From Axinella damicornis (taxonomy: Eukaryota; Porifera; Demospongiae; Axinellida; Axinellidae), in the NCBI GenBank assembly GCA_963931865.1, contig OZ007517.1:3042164-3106163 (forward strand): a stretch of 64,000 nucleotides of DNA, given 5' to 3'. Of the stretch, positions 38,019-50,848 are shown one piece after another. The notes beneath the pieces were generated by a model. That model had not been told where the DNA came from, did not search any database, and was given only the letters and a program-made list of their open reading frames with translations. How positions within the stretch are numbered: position 1 is the stretch's first letter; every line of letters begins with the position of its first letter. A program made the position numbers and the translations under genes.

Positions 38019-40200
38019 AGGGGGGGAGCAGCTGCATGCTATATTGTCTGACCATCTTTCAGCATTGTGTGTGTACCCGTATACATTGTTGTTACATTTA
38101 TTATTATGCCGGCAGAATATGACACTGGATATTAAATTTATTTATACACTTTTTGTGAGGAAATTATCATCCAAAATTAGATGTGTTTCTATACAGATCT
38201 CGTCATATGCAAAACATACTTGCAGCTATTATGTACATCGATCCTTCAATGACCTTCATTTGTCACAAACAATGCATGTATATACCCATTATATAGTTTG
38301 CAAATGGAGAAGGCCTGCATGGGATCAAGCAGATGTGTACGTGTGGATGTTGCCATGGGAGATGTAAACTATTTCGAGTCCATGGCACCATCTACAACTA
38401 CATGAAATTGCTTCAGATTCTGTTCAGAACATGATACTCCAGTCTCTTACTATATATAATCATGTTGTATTTGTAGGTCTATACAGAGCGATGCCATGCA
38501 GCTCATTTTGACAATAATTATATGGTCACCTAACATCGTGCATGCTGTTCCCTGACCATATATCTCATGTTGACGGCTTTTATGAAATTTAATTCCATGG
38601 CCACCTACTTCAAATGTGCACATTTATGCACCAATGATCAATAGTCTTATTCCTGCTGTGCATGAGTATGCATGACAGAAATTGTTTTTATAGAGAGTGG
38701 AATGATTGAACTCTAAGCAGGCTTCTTGATATTGTACGATAATCATCAGAAAATTACCTCAGCACAGCACTGTTAGTGCTGTGAATGCTGTATGGTTGGC
38801 ATCTCATGATGCGGATGATGCTGCTGGTATGGCATTGACTTGAAATGCTGGTAAAACCCTCCCCTTTTAGCCTGGTACCTCACCACAACCCCTGGGATCA
38901 AGGCTGGGTGATTATACCCAGCAATCAGGTTGGTATCCTTCCCTGACTAGTGGGAATTACATGCATGTGACAATGATGATGTCATATTGGTTCATGTGAG
39001 GTGTATGATGGTTCCTCTTGATTCATGCATGCACAGCAAAGGATGCAAGTTAGCCTCGTTCCCAGGCTCCCCCCTGCGTGTGCGGGGGGAGCCTGGGAAC
39101 GAGGTTAGGGTGCAAGTATTGTAGGATTCTCTTCAACTTTCATCCTAGACTGGATCAACCACTGCCTGGAACAATGTTCTATAGAGATGAACGCATTACG
39201 AATTTAACCACAAAGTTCCAGTCAATGTTTACTGATTGTTGATTGCTGTTTCAGAATGTCTCAAACCTTTATACACCCATAAAACAGCACAGAGGACTAG
39301 GAAGATAAATTGTGAAACAAATATTTTTTCAACACTGAGAACTTGAACGATACAAAACTAAAATGAGTAATATAATTATGCAACTTGCAGTTCAATGACG
39401 ACATGTTTGGGCTGCCTCAGGGATTACTGTTGCAGATAACTGCAAGCATTTCTTGGAAAGGTCTCCTGGATAACTTTGTCCCTTCGATCCTCTCCATTCC
39501 GTCCAAGTGTCTGCATACGTATGTTCCCACTCACCACTCTACTGTGACATCAGATTCATATTTTGAGCAATCTTCTTGCACTGAGTAGTGTCACGGTCAA
39601 CGTTGCGTTGCTTTCTTTGTCTGCTCTGCTGCAGGAACTGCTATAACCTGCAAGTATAAAACGTTCATGCACTATAAGTAGTACACACATCAGGATTATT
39701 ATTCAGACACAGTTACACATACTCTGACCTTTACCAATACATGCAGAACCTCAGATAACGGTCTGGAAATCCAGTGTACACTTGAGGTAATATCTACCCT
39801 CGTACCCTGTGCTTAGGACTTCAGAACAAGTATATGGGTCATGGATAAAGGATTCAAGACTGAAATGTCGCCAATCTTGATTCAGGGATACACTGTCAGA
39901 CAAGCCTATGGTGCGGTTTCTGTAATGCTGTCACCTGAACAGAAATGGCTTGCTGTCAATACCTGCATGCTGCTCTGCATTTAGCATAGCCATTTGATGA
40001 CTAGCCGTAACGGTTAGGGAGAGAACGTATTCCAATCAAGATATTACATGTACTATATACCCATGTAGCATCATGGAAGGTAACAAACTAAAATGTAGTC
40101 ATGCAGGCACAGATTCTAGGACCAAGGTGGTCCAAACCTTTTTCGCATGAAGAAAACATGATTTATTAGAACAGCTCGTATCCCGTGATCGCATACCCTT
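38019..40200. other. Intergenic, no gene recognised
   Basis: A/T-rich sequence after OGFOD2. It has a TAGCC hairpin (39051-39107, with GGATGCAAGT / GGGTGCAAGT borders). I see no conserved coding segment. Confidence 0.55.
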
Positions 40201-40204
40201 TCAA

Positions 40205-40641
40205 CTATATTTCCTAAGGCTGACGATATGTTCTTGCCAATTCGGTCACCATTTCCTGAAGAAGGATCCCGTCACCTTTGTTGAAGTGAGAGAGGCAGTA
40301 ATCACTTTGTTGAAGGACAAGGTGGTTGTCGGCCATGACGTCGGTTGTGACCTGCGCATCCTTGATTACTCGCACCCACCAGCTGATGTTCGCGACACAG
40401 CGTTTCACTATCGTGCTCAGCGCTGTCGTGAACTTGGCTTGAAATTCGGTCCATGAGGCCTGTCTGAGTGCAACCCTCAGGAACAGTACAAGCTGAAGGA
40501 CCTTGTGCGTGTGGTGCTGAGTAAAGACATTCAAGGACATGGCTTGCATGCTCATGGTTTGATTGAGGATGCATGGGCTGCAATGCAGCTTTATATCTTT
40601 GACCGGTTGAGCTGCAGGGCAGCCTGTAGTAAGCACAACTA
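40205..40641 (+). pseudogene. REXO4/ISG20-type DEDDh exonuclease fragment, copy A (broken)
   Basis: Reads 'VVVGHDVGCDLRILDYSHPP' (exoII) and an exoIII region, like copies at 53.7-56.3 kb. It has an in-frame TGA at about 40453, and the exoIII catalytic HD has become HG (HGLIEDAWAAMQLY). The N-terminal exoI (DxE) segment is absent. It is clearly non-functional. Confidence 0.8.
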
Positions 40642-41410
40642 GCTGGTAAGGTCATCTCAGCTGACAGAAGAACTATTCCAAGTATCACCCTCCCATATGC
40701 CAGTAGTTTCGAAGAATATTTTTTTGTGAAGAGTCTTTGACATGTGCTGTACACAATTGTCAATCGTTCCCAGGTCACTGTCTTCGCCAGCAGAGACAAC
40801 CAGACTGCCAAAAACGTCCTCTAATTATGAGATCGTTCAAACATGTCTTCCACGTGATCTATGGTTGATGATTAATTTTAACCACATTCCAACTCTATTC
40901 TGGTTGTGAATCCAACAGCTGTAGTCACTGTCATTGCTGAGATGACCACAAGGCCTACTGTGAGCAAGTTCTATACACGGTTTCTCTGCTGCTTCGCACC
41001 CTCTGTGGGAGACGCAAAGTGCCTCCAGACAGCATGCATGCGTTATGCCCCGGGTTGCTAAGCACCTGTGCTTGTGCCATGTGTTGGTTCATACTAACAT
41101 CACCTGATTGCCAAGAGCCTATACTTCTTGCATGTATAAGACATACTACACTATATGTACATGCCGAGTGGCTTGCCTTCCTAAAAAAGACGGGCAACAT
41201 GGAAGTATCTCATATCTTCTGCATGTGTTCAAGCAAATGATTAAACTGTCACATCCACTTGACAAATGTAAAGAAAGCACAGTTCATCTGAAGTTCACAT
41301 ATGAGGAGATGAATGCTCTCCACTATGCTGCCGGTTATATAAGTGCCAAGAGCAATAAAGAAAAAGTCAGCCCACCCACTGAAGGAAGACCTTCAACTAG
41401 GAAACTAGGT
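40642..41410 (+). pseudogene. Transposon-derived coding debris
   Basis: Continues the repeat unit of copy A. A short open part ends 'KFTYEEMNALHYAAGYISAK', a motif style seen in invertebrate transposon-linked proteins. Several stops interrupt it. The homologous stretch recurs at 56690-56920. Confidence 0.45.
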
Positions 41411-41819
41411 GCACCTTTTTTTTTGTTTTTTTTTTGTTTTTTTTTTTTTGTTTATAAAAGTTTATGCAATAAGTGCATAGGATACACAATAGCAAGTGAA
41501 AGCTAATATAAAGTGTACCCAGAAGATAAGATTATTACAGTACAAGTTTGCTCTTAAATAAAAACAATGATTGAGCTGATACAGTAGACCAGGGCAGGGA
41601 ATTCCACATGGATATAGCATGAGGTACAAAAGAGTACTGGAAAGAGTTAGTGTAAGCATGAGGTTGATGGAATTGGAGAGGGTGGCTTGTACGCTGACTA
41701 TAGTTTGCTCGGGGGACCAAAATACCAGAAGGGAAGGAACACAAATTATAAACAATTTTGTATAACGTACACAGTTTTAGGTGTAACCTTCCACTTCTAA
41801 CCATGCACCTACAGGAGCT

Positions 41820-42060
41820 CCAGGCAGGCAGGGCTATCAAAGGACTCCCTTTGCCAGAAAGTGGAAACGGTTGGTGTTTGATCTGTTGATCATGACATTT
41901 TGTTCAGGCATGCACCTGCCCTGGACCAGTTGATGAACAGCAGGAGTTAAGACATATTTCGTGTCAGGGTTAACCTTGTAAGCTGTTCATGATATTAAGT
42001 GGAGTATTGACATAGCCTGGTAGGACAGTTTGACAACATTCATACACACACATAGCCAGT
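41820..42060 (+). repeat. Dispersed unit (copy 1 of 4)
   Basis: The block from 'GGGCTATCAAAGGACTCCC' through 'TTCAGGCATGCACCTGCCC' recurs at 43495-43645, 52915-53050 and 57030-57260, with small indels. It probably belongs to one larger decayed transposon. Confidence 0.7.
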
Positions 42061-43480
42061 GGCGTAGCCACACACGGGCCTGCCAGGGCATGGGCCCGGG
42101 CAACTCGGTTCTGGGCCCGGGCAATAAACATTCCGAAAGGTTAATATAATTATTATTACATGAGCACATGGCATGGGCTGTCTGTGTCTAGCGTCGTAGG
42201 CCATAGGATATAGCTAGTAGTACTAGTAAGTCGATGGCAAGTGAGGCAACTGACGGTATTCGAATGCAGCAAGAGTAACAGTGAGTCTGGTTCTGATGAT
42301 AATCAGTCAGATGATGATGAGCAGCCAGTAAAAAAAAAACACATTGCGTCAGTTGTGAAGAGACATCCGGAGCGACTCGTCCCGGCCCAGCGGTCCACCA
42401 GCTAATATTGCGACTACAGGTGCTCCGGTTCAGGCCCCCCTTCACCGGACAAAACGTCTCTCTGCAGCATCGATCCTCGTACATATTGAACTTGAAGTGC
42501 AAAGCACGAAGGTGCCACGAGAGCCCATGCATCCTGATAACTGAAAAGTTAACCCTTGGTCTGCGTTCATTAATATTCATAACTTCCGCTCACGCGACTC
42601 GTGATCAATTTATTGCCTAGGTTACACATCTCTAAGGCTTCTCGCCGTTTAACTTACAATCGCTGAGTAGACTTCAAGTTCGAAGGCTAAGAACTGTCGA
42701 AGTATAGTTAATTTGTCTGCTAAGGGCGTGATTGAGCCCCGACTATCGTTATATGGCTGCTAGGCCGAGTTATACTCAAGCGCTCACCTTGGAACTCTCC
42801 CTGTTGTTGTGCTGTCGATGTCTGCCCTCCAGCGGGTGAGTTACTGGTGTTGATAGGTAGTTCAATGATGTCTCAAGCCTATACTAGGCCCTTGAGCGCT
42901 ACCAATAGCGTTCCGTAGGCGAAAAAGCCTGCCTATGCTGGCAGTACACAAAACGGCGACAAAACAGTGAGCGCTTACTTATCTCTCGATCGGTAGGAGG
43001 AGCTTCTGATCGACTGCTGATATCCGTAGGGTCTGCCTCTTCATGACTGTGATCGCCATTATATCAGCAGGGTCTGCCCCACTTCAGTTTAGCTAGCCTC
43101 GCGATCTTGTCGTAAATATGCGACAGCCGCATTATGCGCGCGTCCGCGCACGTCGCAATTGTGCGACAAACGCAGGCAGAGAGTTAATGTGAAATTTTTT
43201 TCCGCGCTTTGCGCGGACTGATCAGCACTCCACACCTCTATACACTGCTTTCGGCAGCGTGCATACACAGTGCCCTACCAATTCAAGAATCCTGACTACA
43301 CCACTGCACATAGCACATTCCTACACAAACAAACTGGAGTTGATCCAAGGTTACCTGTCCACCAAAATGCCAGTTGTGGAGGCTAAGGGAGCCAGGGAAA
43401 TGTGTTCTCTATGAGTGCAGACACGACTGGGCAGATTGGCAAAGCAAGAAAAGAAACTAGGAGCACACTCAACTTCTAAC
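42061..43480. other. Mosaic of transposon fragments
   Basis: A 55-codon plus-strand stretch at 42255-42405 has an acidic segment (SESGSDDNQSDDDEQP) followed by lysines, like the N-terminus of a transposase. The remainder is GC-richer unique sequence with no gene I can name. Confidence 0.35.
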
Positions 43481-43659
43481 CCATGCACCTACAGGAGCTC
43501 CAGGCTGGGCTATCAAAGGACTCCCTTTGCCAGAAAGTGGTGTTAGAATTTATTGATCTGTCGATCAAATACATGACATTTTGTTCAGGCATGCACCTGC
43601 CCTGGACCAGTTGATGAACAGACATCTCATGTCAGGATTAACCTTGCATAGAATGTTCG

Positions 43660-44345
43660 AGAATAGTAGGCATCTTCCAGAACAGCTAGCGCTGGCGGGG
43701 AGCAGCAGCCGAAGCGGACACAATCGGGGAACAGCAGTTGAAGCGGATGCAATCGGGGAGCAGCAGACGAAACGGACGCCATCGGGGAGCAGAGTTGACA
43801 ATCGGGGAGCAGCAGCCGAAGTGGACGAAATCGGGAAGCAGTTGGCAAGCGGCAAGCAGCAGCTGAAGCGGATGCAAGCCGGGAGCTCAGCAGCAGTTGA
43901 AACGGATCGATGCAATCGCGCAGGGATCCAGCAGCAGCTGAAGCGGATGCAATCGGGGAGCAGCAGCTCTGCACAGAGAGCTATCCAGCACCGGACTACT
44001 CACGTAGGTGAAAGAGGGGGAAGTAGCTGAGCTCCACAAAGAATACATTGGTCATGGGCTGGAATCTTCCAGAACAGGTGAGGCTACAAGCGGATGCAAT
44101 CGGGGAGCAGCAGTCGAAGCGGACGCAATCGGGGAGCTGCAGTTGAAGCATTGGGGAGCAGCAGTTGAAGCGGACGCAATCGGGGAGCAGCAGCTGTAGC
44201 GGACGGAAACGGGGAACAGCAGTTTGAAGCGGATCGACATAATCGGGGAGCAGCAGCTCTGCACAGAGAGCTGTCTGGCGCCGGAGTACTCACATAGGCG
44301 AACAAGGGGAAAGTAGCTGAGCGAGCGAAGCGGATACATGCACAT
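43660..44345 (+). mobile_element. Two GGGAGCAGCAG composite elements in tandem
   Basis: Copies 43660-44035 and 44040-44345 share the variable AATCGGGGAGCAGCAG core and the fixed 3' block (CTCTGCACAGAGAGCT ... GTAGCTGAGC). The second starts with TTGGTCATGGGCTGGAAT, also the start of the 8640 copy. Confidence 0.8.
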
Positions 44346-44449
44346 GTGGGATGAGAGTGTGGCATTGAGGGGCTCTCAAGAAGCAGCATCATGCCTCTAC
44401 AAGCACCTGAATGAGACAGCTAGTAGTGCAACTCACCTGGTGTTGTACA

Positions 44450-44865
44450 TTGTCACTTGCGTGCAGTGGCCAAAACCGTAGTATCAACCAGGTGTGCTTT
44501 CTTATGTACGTGGTGGCGACCCCTGATTTTTCATATGAATGCATTGACCATAAATTCATGGTGAGTGGTCACAGCTACCACCTACTGAAAGATCGGGATT
44601 TTGCTCTAATTCAGCCAAAGTTCACACACAGCATGTGTTTACTCCTGATGAGTGGCGTTCACTTGTTGCAGACACCCGCAGACGCAACCTTATTTGTGTT
44701 AGGGAAATGAGGCAGCAAGACTTCAAGGCAATCAACACGCTTACGGAGTATATTGTGAACCATAAGGAGAAAATGGAGTGGCTGAAGATGTGGTGGATCC
44801 AGGTGCAAAAGTCAGAGCCCTTAAGGTTTGAGTACTGCATGATCTCGAAGAATGGAAAGAAGTAG
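44450..44865 (+). pseudogene. DUF7869-like transposon protein fragment
   Basis: A first frame reads 'CSGQNRSINQVCFLMYVVAT' and 'IDHKFMVSGHSYHLLKDRDF'. After a frame change, 'FTPDEWRSLVADTRRR' follows and runs to a stop at 44865. The GQNR and D-H-K-F-V-GHS-DRDF pattern is that of the DUF7869 family found in mobile elements of many invertebrates (recalled, not searched). The frame change and missing N-terminus mark it as dead. Confidence 0.6.
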
Positions 44866-45368
44866 ATATGAAACCCAAACAGGCTGGACGGCCCTCCAAC
44901 ATGGCCTGAGCATCCGTTCAGCCACTCTACGAGAAGCCACGTGAAATAAGCAGTGCAATAGACTACAGTGCAAAGCTTTGGAGTTGTTCCTCCCATTTAC
45001 CATTCATTCTATAAGAACCTTGTTGCCAACGATGAAGTTGAAGAGGTCGGTGATATGTAGTTCTCAAGACGAAAGTGATTGACATTGTTGTGAGACACCA
45101 CTGTTCTTATAAGATTCTTGTTGTGTTGTGGTTACTCAGTGACCACCATATCATTTGGAAAATCATTCAAGGGGGGACAAAATCATAGTAAGGGGGGAGG
45201 GGGACAAAATCATAGTAAAGGGGGAAGGCATGAGTTGCCTTGCATACCTTGAGTACCGTATGGCCGGAAAATTTGGCGGGAATTAAATTTGGCGGATTGG
45301 TTCTAAAAGGCTGTGAATTGCATTTGGCGGATTAAAATTTGGAGGATTTGGAAATTTGCAGAGCGAGA
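44866..45368. other. Non-coding, with E2F-like words
   Basis: Contains duplicated GGGGGGACAAAATCATAGTA (45170-45230) and several ATTTGGCGG words (45265-45345), one an E2F-type TTTGGCGGGAA. No gene seen. Confidence 0.4.
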
Positions 45369-45482
45369 ATGACGGAGTCCGGGTTTGCGGTACTGTGTTC
45401 GAGGTACCACGTCTACAAAAACCTCTGGGATGCGAGTGTAGGAGAGGAACTGCCGTGGGAGTGGTACAGTAGCTGTCAATAA
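45369..45482 (+). CDS. Short ORF, HIRAN-like fragment
   Basis: 37 codons from ATG: contains 'RYHVYKNLWDASVGEELP', a word typical of HIRAN-like domains found in many invertebrate transposon-linked proteins. It is probably an exon or remnant rather than a full gene. Confidence 0.35.
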   Translation: MTESGFAVLCSRYHVYKNLWDASVGEELPWEWYSSCQ

Positions 45483-45894
45483 AAAGTTTACGTTCCGTTT
45501 ACAAACAACGATCGTTCTATGGTGAGAAACGGCTCAGAAAACGGTGTGAAATTATTGCTACGTCAGCGTTTATACGCACCGTTTTTACGGTATACAAGCG
45601 TAGTAAAAACTTTTAACGCTTATAGCGGATGCAGCCTATGTCCGAGTTATGTTTTAGGCCCTGGATCTCTCTCCCTGCTGGTCTTTGTTCGATGTCCACA
45701 GCTTACGCAGAACCGGAGATACAGTGGCAATGCGATCGATCGCTTCCGAAAACCCCGCCCACCAAGCGAAAGCTCTTGGAACTTGCACATCCCTCGAAAG
45801 GTCTGGCTGGTTTTTAAATATGCCTTATTGGAAGGCCTTAACTATACTCTGGCGTTTGTCCCTTGTCTGTAGCTTACTTGTAACCGGAGATAAA

Positions 45895-46415
45895 GGTCGA
45901 CGAACTTGGCTGCTTACTCGCGACGGCGACGGCGGTCAAGGTCTAGGTCAAGGCCAAGGTCAAGGTCGCAATCAAGGTCAAGGTCTAGATCCTCATCCAG
46001 ATCCCGTACCACACGCAAAAGGAAAGCTCCTCAACACAAGCCTGGAACTAAGGCACCAAGCAAGGGAATCCTGAAGAACCCACCAAAGAAGAAAAAGAAA
46101 GTAACTATTGCTGACCCACACAGGGGGAAAGGTGGGAAGGACTCATATGTAGCTCTAGCACACAGGGCAGTGCCAAGTGGGTACCTGAAGGCAGTGGCTC
46201 TGGCAGGAGCACCCTCAAGGATGGGTAAACTGTTTAATACCCAACTGAAGGCCCACCTGGGGAGCCACTGCAGGGTAGCCAAAGACGTTACTTCTTGCAT
46301 TGAAAGGAGGCTTGCAATGTTCATCAGGGACTTTGCAAGAATATTGGAGACAAATGCATTTGATGTAGACAAGAGCAAAAGCCAGTATTGTAGAGAGCAT
46401 CAGCAGTATTTTTGA
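45895..46415 (+). CDS. Arg/Ser-rich basic protein of the integrated element
   Basis: Open frame of about 173 codons without an early ATG, so either an exon or a 5'-truncated gene. It has an N-terminal RS dipeptide run (RRRRRSRSRSRPRSRSQSRS), a lysine-rich bridge (NPPKKKKKVTIADP) and then a helical C-terminal part ('DVTSCIERRLAMFIRDFARI'). The RS run plus basic bridge suggests nucleic-acid binding. The helical part has the spacing of a histone-fold helix, but that is speculation. It lies on the same strand and just upstream of the HUH-SF3 gene. Confidence 0.45.
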
Positions 46416-46439
46416 TTTGACGTGCATTGATTGTGTACT

Positions 46440-49400
46440 CTGTCTGTTACTGTAGAATTCATTGATGACCAGGCTGAGTGTTCGGATGAATCAATGGGGG
46501 TCAGTGAGGATGAGATAGGGGAGCAAGATAATGATTTGGAAGGCTTCATTGACAACAGTTGGGTGGACCAGGGGCCAATGCCACCCCCTCAATTTAGCCC
46601 CATATTGCATGCCGGTTCCCAACTGCCTGATGACATCATGGATGACACCCCCTCCCCTCCACCCTCCCCCCCTTCACCAAGTTGGGAACCCCTCACCCCC
46701 CCTGCCCAGGGACCACCCCCGGACATTACCCCCTATGCCATGGACCAAACCCCACCTCCACAATCGCCTTGCTCCTGGGATGGTGCCATGGACCAAACCC
46801 CACCTCCACAATCGCCTTGCTCCTGGGATGGTGCCATGGACCCTCAATCGCCTGAACCCCCACCTCCACAATCGCCTCCACAATCACCATGCCCATGGGA
46901 TGAAACCCCCAGCACAAGCAACCCTCCTGGACCATTAACATCAACCCAGTTATGGCCCTACCTGGATGACAAGCAGTTTACCAATGCTAAGGAAGCAAGG
47001 ATGGCCTTCAATGCCAGCCAAGGTAAAGCCTGTCCCCAACCACTAACCACACCCATACATTCATGCATTTATTACCTCCATTACAGGTGCAAACACAACC
47101 AGGATAGGGAATGGCTGCCACCAGGCACTTGCAGCCCTCCTGCTTGGACAGAAGGGCATGTGGGTCACCCTAAGGGATATTGAGGAGCAAGTCATAAAGA
47201 GGAATGCAGACATTGTGTCAGCCAAAGTGATGGATGAAGGTATGACCCTGAAGTATGATGTTGGTACTACCCTCCAAGAAAACCTGGCAGCCATAACCAG
47301 CGACAATGCGTGTGGGAGTAGTTATACCCTACACTCTATATCCCACGCCTTTGATACAAACATAAGATTGTTCTACGAACACCATGACCAGTCAGTGGGA
47401 ATGACCACAATATCTCCTTTTGCCTCCCTTAAACACGTCCATGCTGCCCTCCCGCATTGCCTGCCTCCATCTAGACCCACCCTATGCGCATGTGTTTGTG
47501 GACAGGCAGGGCACGTACCACCACTGGTGGGTAGAAAAGCAAGCCCTAACTATCAAGAAAACCCAGTACACCAGAACCCAGACCAAACTATTTGAAGGAA
47601 GCAGGGAAACATTGGATACCAGCATGCGGACAGGGAAAGAAGTGTTGAAGACATTTGCCTTGAAAAACCTTTGCATTACCAGCACAAGTACAGTACCAGG
47701 AAGGAAGGACCATCAAGGATATCGTACACTCCTTAGACAACCCACCAGCCACCACATTGATTAAAATCGGGATAGCAACATATTATGAGGTGCAGAACTT
47801 TATACAACCTCTTGGGTATGACACATACCAGCTGGCAAGGCAAAAAATGTATGCAGAGCCCAACCCACCCCTCATGACCCTCCTGTACCTGACAGTGGTT
47901 GTCTCATCCCCATCCACAGGGACCACCCCTGGGGGATGCAGCAAGGTGGTAGAACTTTGCAAAGAGGTGTCCAGGAAGACAGGAGGCCTGGTTACCTACA
48001 TACCCAACATTAAGACCTCCCAGGGTGCATATGAGGGGTTATGGGATCCCAACACCCTCACAGACCGGCTCAGGCTTTCCCTCCTCATTAATGAAATACA
48101 TAGCCTCCCAAAATACCCTCTCTATGTCTAGGCCGCTTCCAAGGCCTATTCCCAGCTGATAAACGCCCTCCTCTTTGGCCCTGAGGCCATGCTGAAGTGC
48201 CATTACCCCATCCTTCCTATGGAGGCCCACAGCATGGCCCATGCCGCCCAGTTCTTAGCTCAGAACATACCATGCACCTTACTCCCCCCACAGTGCAGTA
48301 AAATGCTGTTGGAAATACCTGTTGGGAAAGAGAAAGACAACGCTACCAGGCATGCTCTAGCCAACGCTATGAGGGATGCCATCCCCACTAGCATTAGGGA
48401 ATACAATACAATGTGCCCTACACAAAACATTAACCGTGTGGCATTCATAACAATTGCCTTCCCACCCACAATGAGTATTATGGAAACATGGATGAGGGTC
48501 GGGAAGTACATGGAACATTTCCAGGGACAGTTTGAGAAGGTATTGAGGGAGGGTATTGGCAAAGTGAAAGTGCAGTTTGCAGCTGCTGCAGTTGAGATGC
48601 ACACAGGGAGGAGCAACCATGGGAGCAGATCCAAACAACAAGACAAACTGAAGGCAGAGCAAAAGAAACTTACCAACAACCTAGCACCACAAATACACGA
48701 CCTTATCACTGAAGATGAAATGGTGAAGTTCACGGATCCAGAGAAGGTAGCCACCACATCCTACCGCGTGATTGAAAGAAAGGAGTTGATAGGTGCAGCC
48801 CACATCCATGTTGTATTGATGTACCACCACCATAGCAATCTACTGAAATCCGACACAAGAAAGGCCCTGGCGGTACCAGCTGTGTTCTATCATCATGAGG
48901 ACATGCCTGCAGGTGGTCTTGCAGACGTCCCAAAACCTCACAAGGAACTCAGAACAAGGGATGAGATAACCAAATACGAAAGGCAACTGACCCAAAAGAA
49001 GGGCAGTGCTATTTGCCATGTCGCCTACCTCATGAAAGAAACCCATCACAAGCACACCAGGCATTTTGCCACCCAAATAGCAGGATTGGGGAACACAGTG
49101 ATCCTCCACCTGAGTGAACCATTTATCCATCTAGCCAGGGAGCTGTTTAACCACAGTGCAGCTTTAAGTGTGTTCATGCAATCGCCCCAAGTGCCAAACT
49201 ACCTGAAATATGGTCTTGGTATTAAAGAAGATGGGGAACCTGTGTATGAAGGCGAGAAAGACCAGGTTGTGTATGTAACTGTTTGCAAAGATGATGAAGG
49301 GCGCCTGGTGGACTACTGGGCTGATGGAGATGGAGGGGAGGAAGAGCAAGACATAACCAAAATGAACAGTTTAGGGGGTAGGGTAGCAGACAGATACGCT

Positions 49401-50531
49401 CTGGTTAGGGAAGTTATTGATGTTTGCAAGGAAACAAAGCAGTCACCCAGGAAAGTCCTCACAGACCTCTACCTCCAAGCCCAGCCAACCGTTGTCAAAG
49501 ACCTGAACAGGATTTGCACAGATGTTAGGACCTTACTCCCATACACCCCCCCCCCCCCCCCCCCCCCCCCCAGATGAAGATTGCAAACCCACCCACATCA
49601 ATCAAGAAGTGTTTGTGCATGTCGTCAATGGACTGGCAAAGGTATTGTGTAAAGCAACAGAGATAGAGAACCCTCCACCATTTGAGAACACGGATATGGC
49701 CCTACGCCTGCTATGTAACTTCAGTTTGGTGTTTAAGCCCAGGGTGAGAAGGCAGGATCAGATTTTCCTTTTGGGAACCCCAGGAGCTGGCAAGTCAACA
49801 ATACTGGGCCTATTTAAATCTGTCTGCGGCAGCAGAATGTTCACACCCTGTGGTGAGGCAACAGTGGCCTTTTCAATAGATGCTTTCCTGGGACGGGAGA
49901 AGGGAATATACCTCCAGGACGAGGTAGATTGCAAGACAGTTGCAATATTCCAACCATTCCACCTGAATGCCATTCTGGAGGGCCATCTGGACACATTGGT
50001 GTCCAAGAAACACATGGTGGGTATCTTGCAGCAGGTATGCATTCTAGCGTAACTAAAATGTTACTTACCCCCCACAGAGGCAAAACTCAGAGCTCCATTG
50101 GAGGGGACACTGCATATTGGCAAGTAACATGAACATCCCAACCCTCACAAGGAACATGGAGCAACCGGGTGTCAAGATTGGGGAATGGACCGACAGGCTA
50201 TACGTGTATGGGGTGAGGCGGCCTAAAGAACGGGAGGCCGAATTCAGCTATTTCCAAGATAACGACCAGAAGGCCCAGTTCATGGCTACCCTCATCCACC
50301 TGCCCACCATCTGCCCAGAACTCAAGTGGAGGAAGGACCCAGGGTGGGTAACCACTTCAGTGTATAGAAAACAATGTTGTTGATACATATGGTATATCCA
50401 CCCACAGGGAATGGGACATGAACTACCTAAGACAAAGAATAATGAAAGACCAATGGAACTATGGGTACCTGGCAGGCTTTGGAGTACCCTGCCCAGTAAA
50501 AATATGTACAAACGACTATGGTGATTGTTAG
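46440..50531 (+). pseudogene. HUH endonuclease-SF3 helicase replicase-like gene, decayed
   Basis: Order along the gene: acidic head with a DLEGFID motif (46531-46575), proline-rich repeats (46575-46960), a long unrecognised region, an HUH-like motif AHIHVVLM (HIH at 48801-48809) preceded by Glu, then an SF3-type ATPase with Walker A GTPGAGKST (49774-49800), Walker B-like IYLQDEVD (49906-49929) and motif C-like LASNMNIP (50117-50140). GT-AG introns of 64, 43 and 64 bp at 47023-47086, 50035-50077 and 50344-50407 join in frame. Breaks: frame changes near 47455 and 47670, TAG at 48129, and a frame change across a ~27-base poly-C run (49546-49573). This combination is the replication-initiator architecture of parvovirus-like and CRESS-like ssDNA viruses. 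No terminal repeats were found. It could be an endogenous viral element or a virus-derived transposon. Confidence 0.6.
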
Positions 50532-50542
50532 TTGTCCATTAA

Positions 50543-50824
50543 TTAAACATTAGATGGTTTGTAGATAGCTGTGTACCGCACCCACAACAATGTCATTTGG
50601 CGGAAGCCTTCTGCAATCTCGTCCACAACCTCAGCGTGTAGGTATGTCTCCTCCAGTGATTGCAAATCAATCCTCAGGGCAGCCACACCATCATTAGGCC
50701 CATCGGTGCCCTCAGTGGCCGTTCCAGAAGGGGGGACAGACGGGGCCTCGTGCAATGCCTTGATGCCGCCTTTGAAGGCCTCTAGCACAACAGCAGTCAA
50801 AGACAACTTGGCAGCCATTGTCAA
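50543..50824 (-). CDS. Small minus-strand ORF of the integrated element
   Basis: 93 codons, opening MTMAAKLSLTAVVLEAFKGG, with a Ser/Pro/Thr-rich middle and an acidic helical part ('LEETYLHAEVVDEIAEGF'). It ends 12 bp from the end of the plus-strand replicase gene and starts 25 bp after the stop of the larger minus-strand frame, as if cotranscribed with it. No family recognised. Confidence 0.4.
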   Translation of the reverse strand: MTMAAKLSLTAVVLEAFKGGIKALHEAPSVPPSGTATEGTDGPNDGVAALRIDLQSLEETYLHAEVVDEIAEGFRQMTLLWVRYTAIYKPSNV

Positions 50825-50848
50825 AATATGTAAAAAATGCGGTAATAT

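Noticed and set aside
43565..43974. Cys/Leu-rich minus-strand frames at 43.6-44.4 kb
   Set aside because: They arise from the GGGAGCAGCAG tandem core.
49522..49573. A fourth tiny intron ending at the poly-C/AG (GTTAGG...CCCAG)
   Set aside because: It has acceptor-like shape, but joining at the GTTAGG donor does not keep the frame; an unreliable poly-C length is the simpler explanation.
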